Positions 6,550-13,478 of a DNA stretch of 28,076 nt are shown here, piece after piece. The stretch is from assembly GCA_035298385.1 (NCBI GenBank), contig DATGYC010000268.1, positions 1-28,076 on the forward strand, read 5' to 3'. Made by a program: the position numbers and the translations under genes. The notes beneath the pieces were generated by a model. It saw only the letters and a list, made by a program, of their open reading frames with translations. It made no database searches and was not told the DNA's origin. This stretch comes from DATGYC01 sp035298385 (GTDB lineage: Bacteria > Bacillota > Sulfobacillia > Symbiobacteriales > Symbiobacteriaceae). The first letter of the stretch is position 1; each line of letters opens with the position of its first letter.

Positions 6550-8703
6550 CTAGGGGTTGGTGCCCGTGTCGCTGGCGGGGGCCCGGAGGGCGGTCACCTG
6601 GATCGAGGTGACGGCGTTGTCCGTGACGGTCAGGGTGACCGCATCGCCAACCTGGACGTCGGCGAAGCTAGCGGCGTGGCCGTTCAGGGCGACGGTGGCC
6701 GTCGGGGCGACTGCGAAGAGCGTCATCTGGCCGTTGGTGGTGATCGCCATGGAGCCGACAGAGCCGGTCGGGGCGATCCAGGCGGAAACCTGGCCGCTGA
6801 CGGTCTCAACCTGCGGCGGGAGGGTCAGGATCTCGACCTTGGTCACCAGGTTATGGACCACCGTCAGCTTCATCGTCGAGCCGACGACCAGGTCAGCCAG
6901 GGTGAGGGCGGCATCGCTGCCCTGGCGCTTAAAGGTTGCCCAGGGCGCCACGGCCAGGCTCTGGGTCGCCGCCGGGGTGCCGGTCGTGAAGGTCAACTGG
7001 GCCCGGGCGCCGCCCGAGGGCGCCGCAACAACGGTCAGGGTGCCCGTCATCTCCTGGGCGGTCGCCTGCAGCTTGATCGCGGTCACCTTGCCGTCCGTCA
7101 CCGAGACGGTCGCGGTGTCGCCTACCAGGACGTCAGCCAGCGTGACCGGGTTCTCGCCCAGGGTGACGGTCGCGGTCTTGAGGACCGGGAGGAGCTTCAG
7201 CTCAGTTCCGCTCGGATTGATCACGATCGAACCGTCGGCCGTGGCCGTCGGGGCGGCCCAGGTCATCACCTGGCCGGTCACCAGCTGACTGGGCGTCGGG
7301 GCGCCCTGCAGCACGAGGATCTTCGAGACCTGGTTACGCTCCACGGTCAGCTTCACCTGCTGACCGACCGCCAGATCCGCAAAGGTGATCGCGGTGGTGC
7401 TGCCGTCCTTGCGCAGCTCCGCCCAGTCGAGCACCTCAAAGGTCTGGCTGGCCGCCGGGGTGCCGGACTCGACGGTCAGCTGCGGGCGAGCGGTCGCCGA
7501 GCCGGCCGTGACCGCCTTCAAGGTGCCGGTCAGCTCCTGCTTGACGATCTTGATCGAGATCGCGGTGACCGTCCCGTTGGTGACGGTCAGCTTCACTTGG
7601 TCGCCGACCCGGACGTCCGCGAGGGCGCCCGCGTTATCGCCCAGCTTGACAGCGGCGTTCGCTGCGACCGGCAGGCTCTTGGCATCACCGGTGGTGGGCT
7701 TGAAGCTGATCGACCCGGCGGTCTCGCCGGTCGGGGCCGTCCAGGCCGTGACCGCACCCGCTGCCTCTTGAATCGAGGGCGCCGGGGTGTAGAGCGTCAG
7801 CATCAGGATCGAGCGCGTCTCCGACAGCTGCAGGATCACGTGGTCACCAGCCTTGACATCATCAAGGGTGACCTCCTGCCGCTCCTTGTAGATCACCGCC
7901 GCATCATCAAACTTGTAGACCACGCCAGCCGGGTAGACCGGGGTCTTGACCTCCAGCGCCGCGATGCCGTCGACGGTCTTGACGCCGACGACCTCGCCCT
8001 TGATCTGCTTGCCGTCCGGGCGTACAGCCGGGCCTTCGGACCGGTCGAGCCGGTCGAGCATCGTCGCCCACTCGGCGCGGGTCAGGGGTTTCTCGGGCTT
8101 GAAGGTGTTATCCTCCATACCGCGGATGAACCCCTTCTCGATCGCAATGGCAAGATACCCCTTCGCGGCTCCGCTCAGCTTCTGGGTATCCTTGAAGGGG
8201 AGGGCGGCGCCAGCCTCTGCTTCGGCCTCGGCGCCCAGCCCAGCCGCCTTGACCAGGAGGACAGCTGCCTCCAGGCGGGTCAGCGGCTTGTTCGGCTGAA
8301 GCTTGCCCTTCCCGCCCTCGAGGAAGCCGTGTTGCAGGCCGATCAGCACGGCCTCCATGCCCCACTGCGGGGTCTCCTTCTGATCTTCCTCATCGAGCTG
8401 AATCGGATCGTTCGTCTTCTGCAGCCCCAGGAGGCGAATCACCGTGATGGCTGCCTCGAGGCGGGTGACCGGCTTGTTCGACTGGATCTGACCAGCGCCG
8501 TCGCCCTTCATGATTCCCATCAGGATCAGGCGGCTGAGGGACTCGTTCCCCCAGAAGTTGTTCTCCCAGTCCTTGTAGTTCGCGGAGAACTTCGATTGAC
8601 CGTGCGAGGGGCCCTTGCCCTTCCCGTTATCGGCCAGGGCCGTTCCGGCGCTGCCGAGGGTGAGGGCGCCCGTCATCAGGAGCGCAACCAGGCGATTCCG
8701 CAT
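6550..8703 (-). CDS. Secreted SLH-domain protein with repeated beta-rich modules
   Basis: About 717 residues from ATG 8703. The open frame begins at TTG 8721, but that codon overlaps the Shine-Dalgarno GGAGGTG, so the ATG is preferred. A signal peptide ends at TALA-DN (residue 24). Three SLH domains follow (about 44-95, 112-156, 167-220), marked by TRLEA, TRLEA and TRAEW; SLH triplets bind secondary cell-wall polymer. From about 235 to the end, two related modules alternate: one opening like GQVMTWAAPT (three copies) and one opening QELTGTL or QEMTGTL (two copies), each with VGDQVKLTVTNGTVTAI-like segments. This looks like an S-layer or surface scaffold protein. It diverges from the CAP gene at 8817, and a hairpin follows its stop. 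Confidence 0.92.
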   Translation of the reverse strand: MRNRLVALLMTGALTLGSAGTALADNGKGKGPSHGQSKFSANYKDWENNFWGNESLSRLILMGIMKGDGAGQIQSNKPVTRLEAAITVIRLLGLQKTNDPIQLDEEDQKETPQWGMEAVLIGLQHGFLEGGKGKLQPNKPLTRLEAAVLLVKAAGLGAEAEAEAGAALPFKDTQKLSGAAKGYLAIAIEKGFIRGMEDNTFKPEKPLTRAEWATMLDRLDRSEGPAVRPDGKQIKGEVVGVKTVDGIAALEVKTPVYPAGVVYKFDDAAVIYKERQEVTLDDVKAGDHVILQLSETRSILMLTLYTPAPSIQEAAGAVTAWTAPTGETAGSISFKPTTGDAKSLPVAANAAVKLGDNAGALADVRVGDQVKLTVTNGTVTAISIKIVKQELTGTLKAVTAGSATARPQLTVESGTPAASQTFEVLDWAELRKDGSTTAITFADLAVGQQVKLTVERNQVSKILVLQGAPTPSQLVTGQVMTWAAPTATADGSIVINPSGTELKLLPVLKTATVTLGENPVTLADVLVGDTATVSVTDGKVTAIKLQATAQEMTGTLTVVAAPSGGARAQLTFTTGTPAATQSLAVAPWATFKRQGSDAALTLADLVVGSTMKLTVVHNLVTKVEILTLPPQVETVSGQVSAWIAPTGSVGSMAITTNGQMTLFAVAPTATVALNGHAASFADVQVGDAVTLTVTDNAVTSIQVTALRAPASDTGTNP

Positions 8704-8816
8704 CAAGAGAAGCACCTCCAAGTCTGTTTCTACTCAGAAGTACGAGCACCTGTGGCGATTTCTGGGGGCCGACTTGGAAATTCTATACTCGAAAATTGGA
8801 AAGGAGTGGTCTCCGC

Positions 8817-9662
8817 ATGTATCGTCGTAGTAGAGGGGGCGGCCCTGCCAGCCCCTGGACCGCCGCTTTGATTGTCGGGGTGATCGCCGTCGGTATTGGG
8901 GGCGCTGTGACCTACAACGCCCGCCGGCACAACGTCGTGCCGCCCACGGCCTACAACGCACCGCTCACGCCGTACCAGAACATCGCACCGGACGGAACGA
9001 ACACGGCCTACCCCGTGACACCGACAACGCCTGGCGTGACCACAACCCCTGGGGCCACGACCATCACTCCGGGCACCACGACGAGGAGACCGACCACCAC
9101 CACGCCCCAGACCTCACGGCGCCTGCCAGATAACACCCCGGACGTCAACGTCTCCCCGCCGCCTAGCGCGCCGAACCTTGGTGCTGGCGGGGCATCCGGC
9201 TCTGCCCGCTCCACCGTCCCGTCCTACCAGACGCCCACGACCGCCCCGACCCAGCCCTCCGCCCAGCCGCCGACGGTAGCCGGCCAGGGCACCATGGAGG
9301 AGCAGATGATCCGCCTGGTCAACACGGAGCGGGCCAAGAACGGCCTCCCGGCGCTCCGGATCGACGCTCAGTTGATGAAGGTGGCGCGGGTGAAGAGCCA
9401 GGACATGATCAACCGCAACTACTTCAGCCACCAGTCGCCTACCTACGGCTCGCCGTTTGACATGCTTCGCTCCTTCGGTGTCACCTACCGGGCGGCGGGT
9501 GAGAACATCGCCCTGAACCAGTCGACTCCGGCTGCGCACACCGCCCTGATGAACTCGACCGGCCATCGGGCGAACATCCTGGGACGGCAGTACACGAAGG
9601 TTGGCATTGGAATCGTGAAGGGCTCGCGTGGATATTACTTCACGCAGTTGTTCACGGGATGA
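8817..9662 (+). CDS. CAP-domain (YkwD/SCP-like) protein with N-terminal membrane anchor
   Basis: 281 residues from ATG 8817, preceded by AAGGAG at 10 nt; an upstream in-frame TTG (8796) lies before that Shine-Dalgarno and was rejected. A single hydrophobic segment (about 13-33) lacks a clear cleavage site, so it may be an uncleaved anchor. Residues 60-155 form a long Thr/Pro/Ser-rich linker. The CAP domain occupies 161-281, with RLVNTERAKNGLP, H205 (NYFSHQSPTYGSPFDML), E229 (AAGENIA) and H250 (NSTGHRANILG), the conserved CAP cavity residues. Bacterial CAP proteins of this type are extracellular, and their biochemical role is poorly known. It is a paralogue of the protein at 11612-12247. A hairpin follows the stop codon. 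Confidence 0.93.
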   Translation: MYRRSRGGGPASPWTAALIVGVIAVGIGGAVTYNARRHNVVPPTAYNAPLTPYQNIAPDGTNTAYPVTPTTPGVTTTPGATTITPGTTTRRPTTTTPQTSRRLPDNTPDVNVSPPPSAPNLGAGGASGSARSTVPSYQTPTTAPTQPSAQPPTVAGQGTMEEQMIRLVNTERAKNGLPALRIDAQLMKVARVKSQDMINRNYFSHQSPTYGSPFDMLRSFGVTYRAAGENIALNQSTPAAHTALMNSTGHRANILGRQYTKVGIGIVKGSRGYYFTQLFTG

Positions 9663-9670
9663 TAAGGTAT

Positions 9671-9692
9671 GGGGGCGCCCTCGGGCGTCCCC
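9671..9692 (+). terminator. Hairpin after the first CAP gene
   Basis: GGGGGCGCC, a short CTCG loop, then GGCGTCCCC form a 9-bp stem with one wobble pair, 9 nt after the CAP stop. ATTACTTT follows. It sits 36 bp before the acyl-CoA synthetase start. Confidence 0.55.
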
Positions 9693-9727
9693 ATTACTTT
9701 CCACCTCTGCGCAGGAGTGAGTACCCA

Positions 9728-11296
9728 ATGTCCTTATCCCTCCGGCTCATCTACGACCGGGCTCGCCAGCAGTTCCCCCACCAGCGAATCATCGCTCAGG
9801 CCCCGGACGGGCTCCACCGGCTAACCTATGCCCAGTGGGCCGATCGGACCGCACAGTTGGCGCACGGGCTGGCCGCCCTCGGCCTGCAGCCCGGCGCTCG
9901 CGTCGCCACCCTGGCCTGGAACCATCACCGACACCTCGAGCTCTACTTCGCCGCCGCTCTGATGGGCGCGACCTACCATACCCTCAACCCACGGCTCCCG
10001 GCGGCCCAGTTGCGCTACATCTTAGGCCATGCCCGGGATCAGATCCTCCTCGTGGATGCGGACCTTCTCCCCCTGGTCGAACCGCTCCTGCCGGCGTTGC
10101 CAGACCTGCGGACCGTCGTGCTGATGGGGGGCGCCCCGCACGATTCGTACCACGACTATGAGCGCCTGATCGCCGACCAGCCCACGACCTACCCGTGGCC
10201 AACGCTGGACGAGTCGGCGCCAGCCGGAATCTGCTACACCTCCGGCACCACGGGCGATCCGAAGGGGGTCGCCTTCAGCCACCGGGGACTCTACCTGCAT
10301 GCGATGATGCTCTGCATGGCCGATCACTTCGCCATCCGGGCGCGGGACGTCCTGATGCCGATCGTCCCGATGTTCCATGTCAACGCCTGGGGCTTTCCCT
10401 TCGCCGCCCTGATGGCGGGCGCCGGCCTCGTCCTGCCCGGGAAGTTCACCCCGCAGAGCCTGGCCCAGTTGGCTGAGTCCGAGCGGGTGACGATCGCTCC
10501 GGGCGTCCCGACCGTCTGGGCCGCCTTCCTCCCCTTGCTCCAGTCCGGGGCGTACGACCTCGCCGCCCTCAAGCAGATCCCCTGCGGCGGCGCCGCTGTC
10601 TCAGCGGCTCTGGCCCAGGCCTACGAGGAGCGCGGGATTCGGATCGCCCACGCCTACGGCCTGACCGAGGGCGGGCCGGTCACCCACATCTGCACCCTGA
10701 CCGCCGCCGAAGAGGCGCTCCCGGTGGCCGAGCGGGCCGAACGTCTGACCCGCCAGGGGCGCCCGGCGCCCGGGATCGAGCAGCGGTTAGTCGGGCCGAC
10801 CGGGGCGGATCTGCCCTGGGACGGCGTGAGCCCCGGCGAACTCTGGATCCGCGGCCCCTGGGTGGCCGAGCGCTACCTGGACGATCCCCGGACCGCCGAG
10901 TCGTTCGTGGACGGCTGGTACCGGACCGGCGACGTCGCCACGATTGAGCCGGACGGGACGATGCGCATCGTCGACCGGCTAAAGGACCTGGTTAAGTCTG
11001 GCGGGGAGTGGATCTCCTCCGTCGCCCTGGAGAACGCCCTGCTGGGGGCGCCCGGCGTCGCCGAGGCCGCCGTGATCGCCACCCCGCATCCGCGGTGGGA
11101 GGAGCGTCCGCTCGCCCTCGTCGTGCGGCGCCCTGGTGATCCCACCCCCGACGAGGGCGCCCTGCAAGCCTACCTCCGGGAGCGCTTTCCCTCCTTCTGG
11201 GTCCCCGATCAGATCCGCTTCGTCGAGTCGATCCCGAAGGGCCCAACCGGCAAGATCGACAAGCGTCTTCTGCGCACAACCTGGATCTCCGCCTGA
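9728..11296 (+). CDS. Acyl-CoA synthetase (AMP-forming fatty-acid-CoA ligase family), copy 1
   Basis: 522 residues from ATG 9728, preceded by AGGAG at 10 nt; the open frame runs further upstream through the terminator hairpin and was trimmed. All core motifs of the ANL superfamily are present: the P-loop YTSGTTGDPKG (170-180), AYGLTEG (309-315), GWYRTGD (396-402), the hinge region RLKDLVKSGGEWIS (417-430), and PKGPTGKIDK with catalytic K509. The enzyme activates a carboxylic acid as acyl-AMP and transfers it to CoA. Similarity to medium/long-chain ligases is likely, but the substrate is not readable. A second, clearly related enzyme is encoded at 13479-15089, with conserved stretches such as PMFHVNAWG and GAPGVAEAAV/GIPGVAEAAV. 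Confidence 0.92.
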   Translation: MSLSLRLIYDRARQQFPHQRIIAQAPDGLHRLTYAQWADRTAQLAHGLAALGLQPGARVATLAWNHHRHLELYFAAALMGATYHTLNPRLPAAQLRYILGHARDQILLVDADLLPLVEPLLPALPDLRTVVLMGGAPHDSYHDYERLIADQPTTYPWPTLDESAPAGICYTSGTTGDPKGVAFSHRGLYLHAMMLCMADHFAIRARDVLMPIVPMFHVNAWGFPFAALMAGAGLVLPGKFTPQSLAQLAESERVTIAPGVPTVWAAFLPLLQSGAYDLAALKQIPCGGAAVSAALAQAYEERGIRIAHAYGLTEGGPVTHICTLTAAEEALPVAERAERLTRQGRPAPGIEQRLVGPTGADLPWDGVSPGELWIRGPWVAERYLDDPRTAESFVDGWYRTGDVATIEPDGTMRIVDRLKDLVKSGGEWISSVALENALLGAPGVAEAAVIATPHPRWEERPLALVVRRPGDPTPDEGALQAYLRERFPSFWVPDQIRFVESIPKGPTGKIDKRLLRTTWISA

Positions 11297-11357
11297 CCAG
11301 TTCTTAGCAACGACCGCTCCCAGACCGGAACCATTTCCATAATTTCTAGTTTGACCA

Positions 11358-11366
11358 TGATACTAT
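11358..11366 (+). promoter_or_regulatory. Candidate extended -10 promoter of the second CAP gene
   Basis: TGATACTAT matches an extended -10 (TGn plus TACTAT) in an A+T-rich patch. Initiation would fall near 11373, about 35 nt before the riboswitch aptamer. No good -35 is present at the right spacing. A TTGACC at 11351 would pair only with a weak TAACCT at 11375. Confidence 0.4.
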
Positions 11367-11407
11367 TTTCACGTTAACCTGTACCCACCGAAGCCGCTCG
11401 ACCGACC

Positions 11408-11570
11408 TTGATCGCTGAGTTTCGCTCCTTCGGGGCGAAAACGGGGGAACCACCGCATCTGGGGCGAGGCGCACTCGACTGGGAGTTCGCCGGGCAACAC
11501 TCTCGCTGCCCGAGCCCGTCAGCTAACCTCGTAAGCGTTGCGGGAGGAGGTCGAAGCCTCCTCCTCGGTT
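11408..11570 (+). ncRNA. Cyclic di-AMP riboswitch (ydaO/yuaA type)
   Basis: The untranslated region before the second CAP gene carries the conserved core of the ydaO-yuaA aptamer, in order: ACGGGGGAACCA (11441-11452), GGGGCGA (11461-11467), GCCCGAGCCCGTCAGCTAAC (11508-11527) and CTCGTAAGCG (11528-11537). A stable hairpin follows, GGAGGAGG, TCGAAG, CCTCCTCC (11543-11564), probably part of the expression platform. The class binds c-di-AMP and usually turns genes off, often cell-wall remodelling, K+ or osmolyte transport genes. The motif match is from memory of the consensus, but the long conserved words make it strong. The 315-bp gap from 11297 to 11611 holds this element and its promoter. Confidence 0.9.
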
Positions 11571-11611
11571 TGAGCAGTGTTCTTCGACATAGACTCGAGG
11601 AGGGTACATCT

Positions 11612-12247
11612 ATGCATAAGAACCGTATTACCAAGGCTACGATCGCTGCCGCCACCCTGCTGGGCGCCCTGACGGCTGTCGCCGCTCCGGCGTCCGCCGC
11701 CACCTATGCGGCGCCGGCCGGCTACACCTACCAGCTCACCTCCTACCAGACCTGGTACGGCACCCGGTATCTCTACCGGTTGGTCCCCGTGACGCAGACG
11801 GCTCCGGTGAACCCGACCACGACGGCCCCGGCGCCCACGCCGACCACCACCACGACCGCCAGCATGACCGCTGAGGAGCAGCAGATGCTGAATCTGGTCA
11901 ACGCTGAGCGGGCCAAGAGTGGCCTGGCGCCCCTGAAGGCTGACGCCACGCTGACCAAGATGGCCCGGGTTAAGAGCCAGGACATGATCACCAACCACTA
12001 CTTCGCCCACCAGTCCCCCACCTACGGTTCGCCGTTCGATATGATGAAGACCTTCGGCGTCACCTACCGGAGCGCCGGTGAGAACATCGCCGGGAACCAG
12101 TCCGTGACGGCCGCCTTCCAGGCCTGGATGAACTCGTCCGGTCACCGGGCGAACATCCTGGGTAGCCAGTACAACTACACGGGTATCGGCATCGTCCACG
12201 GTGGCCCGTACGGGATCATGTTCACCCAGGAGTTTGTGGGTCGATAA
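11612..12247 (+). CDS. Secreted CAP-domain (YkwD/SCP-like) protein under riboswitch control
   Basis: 211 residues from ATG 11612, with GGAGGG at 7 nt. The open frame extends upstream only because the riboswitch region lacks stops. A signal peptide ends at APASA-AT (about residue 29). A short aromatic region (YQLTSYQTWYGTRYLYRLVPV, split by threonine and tryptophan) and a Thr/Pro linker (61-83) lead to the CAP domain, 87-211: LVNAERAKSGLAPL, H133 (NHYFAHQSP), E157 (SAGENIA), H178 (NSSGHRANILG). It is a close paralogue of the 8817 protein in the CAP domain but has a cleavable signal and a much shorter linker. The upstream c-di-AMP riboswitch links its level to cell-wall or turgor signalling. 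A strong terminator follows. Confidence 0.93.
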   Translation: MHKNRITKATIAAATLLGALTAVAAPASAATYAAPAGYTYQLTSYQTWYGTRYLYRLVPVTQTAPVNPTTTAPAPTPTTTTTASMTAEEQQMLNLVNAERAKSGLAPLKADATLTKMARVKSQDMITNHYFAHQSPTYGSPFDMMKTFGVTYRSAGENIAGNQSVTAAFQAWMNSSGHRANILGSQYNYTGIGIVHGGPYGIMFTQEFVGR

Positions 12248-12254
12248 GAGCCGA

Positions 12255-12282
12255 AGAGCCTGCCGCAACCGCGGCAGGCTCT
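12255..12282. terminator. Strong hairpin terminator between convergent genes
   Basis: AGAGCCTGCCGC, loop AACC, GCGGCAGGCTCT: a perfect 12-bp stem followed on the plus strand by CTTTGTT. It ends the CAP gene (stop 12247) and may also serve the convergent dehydrogenase gene (stop at 12288), although the minus-strand tail is poorer in T. Confidence 0.8.
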
Positions 12283-12287
12283 CTTTG

Positions 12288-13271
12288 TTACAGCATGGCA
12301 GCGACGATCTTGCCCCGTACGTGTCGGCCGGACAACTGGACCAACGCCTCGGGAATCTCTTCCAGCCGAATCACCTTGTGCAGCATGGGATCGATTCGTC
12401 CACTGGCGACGAGAGCTCCAAACTCCCGGCCCATCCGAGCCAAGTCTTCCTGCGCAAGTCGGTCACCGGACAGGTGGGCGCCCCCGAGCATCACCCCGTG
12501 AACGGATGCCGCCTGCCGGAATGGACGGGCCACCGTAAAGTCCACACTGCCCGCCACACAAGCGATTCCCCCGTTGTAGGCCAGCAGGAGGTCCGCCACC
12601 TCGGTAGCGCTCGCACGGCTCACCGTATCGACCGCAGCGTCAACACCCCGCCCATCGGTCAGCGCCCGGACGCGCTCCACCACATCCTCTTTGGTGTAGT
12701 CCACCACATGGGTTGCTCCCAGTGAGCGCACATACTCGAGGTTCTGTGTCGAACAGGTGGCGATGACCGAGCAGCCTGTATGGGCGGCAAGTTGGACGGC
12801 GAACCCGCCAACGCCCCCTGCGCCACCTGTGACCAGGACGCTCTGCCCCGGCTCAATGTGAAGCTTGCGATAGAGGGCTTGATAGGCGGTGAAGCCGGCA
12901 CATGGCAGTGCGGCTGCCTGTGCAAAGGAAAGCCCCGCCGGAATCGGCGCTACCACATGCGCAGCGACAACCGCCCACTCCGCAAATCCCCCAGGGCGGG
13001 AGAGATCGCCATGATAATAGACGGCGTCACCGGGCTGCCACTCCGTCACGCCCTCACCAAGCTCCACGACCGTGCCTGCTACATCCAGGCCCAGGATGAA
13101 TGGGTACGCCCACTTGACGTGGCCAGCTTCAGCCATCTTGTAATCTACGGGGTTGAGGCCTGCTGCATGGACCCGGACCAGGACCTCACCAGGTCCGGGG
13201 GTTGGCCTCGGCAGATCCGCGATTCGCAAGGTATCCGGAGTCCCAGGCCTATCGAGTACGAGCGCCTTCAT
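12288..13271 (-). CDS. Zinc-independent medium-chain dehydrogenase/quinone oxidoreductase-like protein
   Basis: 327 residues, normal for the quinone oxidoreductase branch of the MDR superfamily. The N-terminal GroES-like domain includes PGPGEVLVRVHAAGLNPVDYK (split at PGEVLV, residues 26-45) and GLDVAGTVVELGEGV; the nucleotide-binding glycine loop is VTGGAGGVGG (147-156). The cysteine cluster for structural zinc is absent, consistent with NADPH:quinone or enone reductases. LGATHVVDYTKED (about 186-198) is the usual cofactor-binding strand. The substrate is unknown. ATG 13271 has GAGAGGA 9 nt upstream. It is transcribed opposite to the two acyl-CoA synthetases that flank it, so no operon link is implied, though a shared role in lipid or aromatic acid metabolism is conceivable. 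Confidence 0.9.
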   Translation of the reverse strand: MKALVLDRPGTPDTLRIADLPRPTPGPGEVLVRVHAAGLNPVDYKMAEAGHVKWAYPFILGLDVAGTVVELGEGVTEWQPGDAVYYHGDLSRPGGFAEWAVVAAHVVAPIPAGLSFAQAAALPCAGFTAYQALYRKLHIEPGQSVLVTGGAGGVGGFAVQLAAHTGCSVIATCSTQNLEYVRSLGATHVVDYTKEDVVERVRALTDGRGVDAAVDTVSRASATEVADLLLAYNGGIACVAGSVDFTVARPFRQAASVHGVMLGGAHLSGDRLAQEDLARMGREFGALVASGRIDPMLHKVIRLEEIPEALVQLSGRHVRGKIVAAML

Positions 13272-13419
13272 CTCCTACATTCCTCTCTTCGTTGAGCAGA
13301 CCGCCAAACTCTAACACCAGGGTCTCCATTTTGATGGTGTACGAAACGACCACTGATACCGCGTTCGCACTGTTCTAGAATCATCTGTATTAGATAAATT
13401 TTCTACTATTATGAGAAGG

Positions 13420-13436
13420 CATCGAGACCTTCGATG
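13420..13436. promoter_or_regulatory. Inverted repeat CATCGA-N5-TCGATG upstream of acyl-CoA synthetase 2
   Basis: A perfect 6-5-6 dyad lies 43 bp before the TTG start, just after an A+T-rich stretch (13380-13412) that contains TATTAT but no good -35 box. It could be an operator for a fatty-acid regulator. This is inferred from position only. Confidence 0.3.
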
Positions 13437-13478
13437 TGGAACTGATTCTGTCACCACATCACATGGGGGTGCCTTCCT

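Noticed and set aside
6676..8871. Very long open frame antisense to the SLH gene
   Set aside because: Antisense open frames are common in GC-rich genes with strong third-position bias; the product is a low-complexity Arg/Gly-rich sequence with no domain, while the SLH gene has clear motifs.
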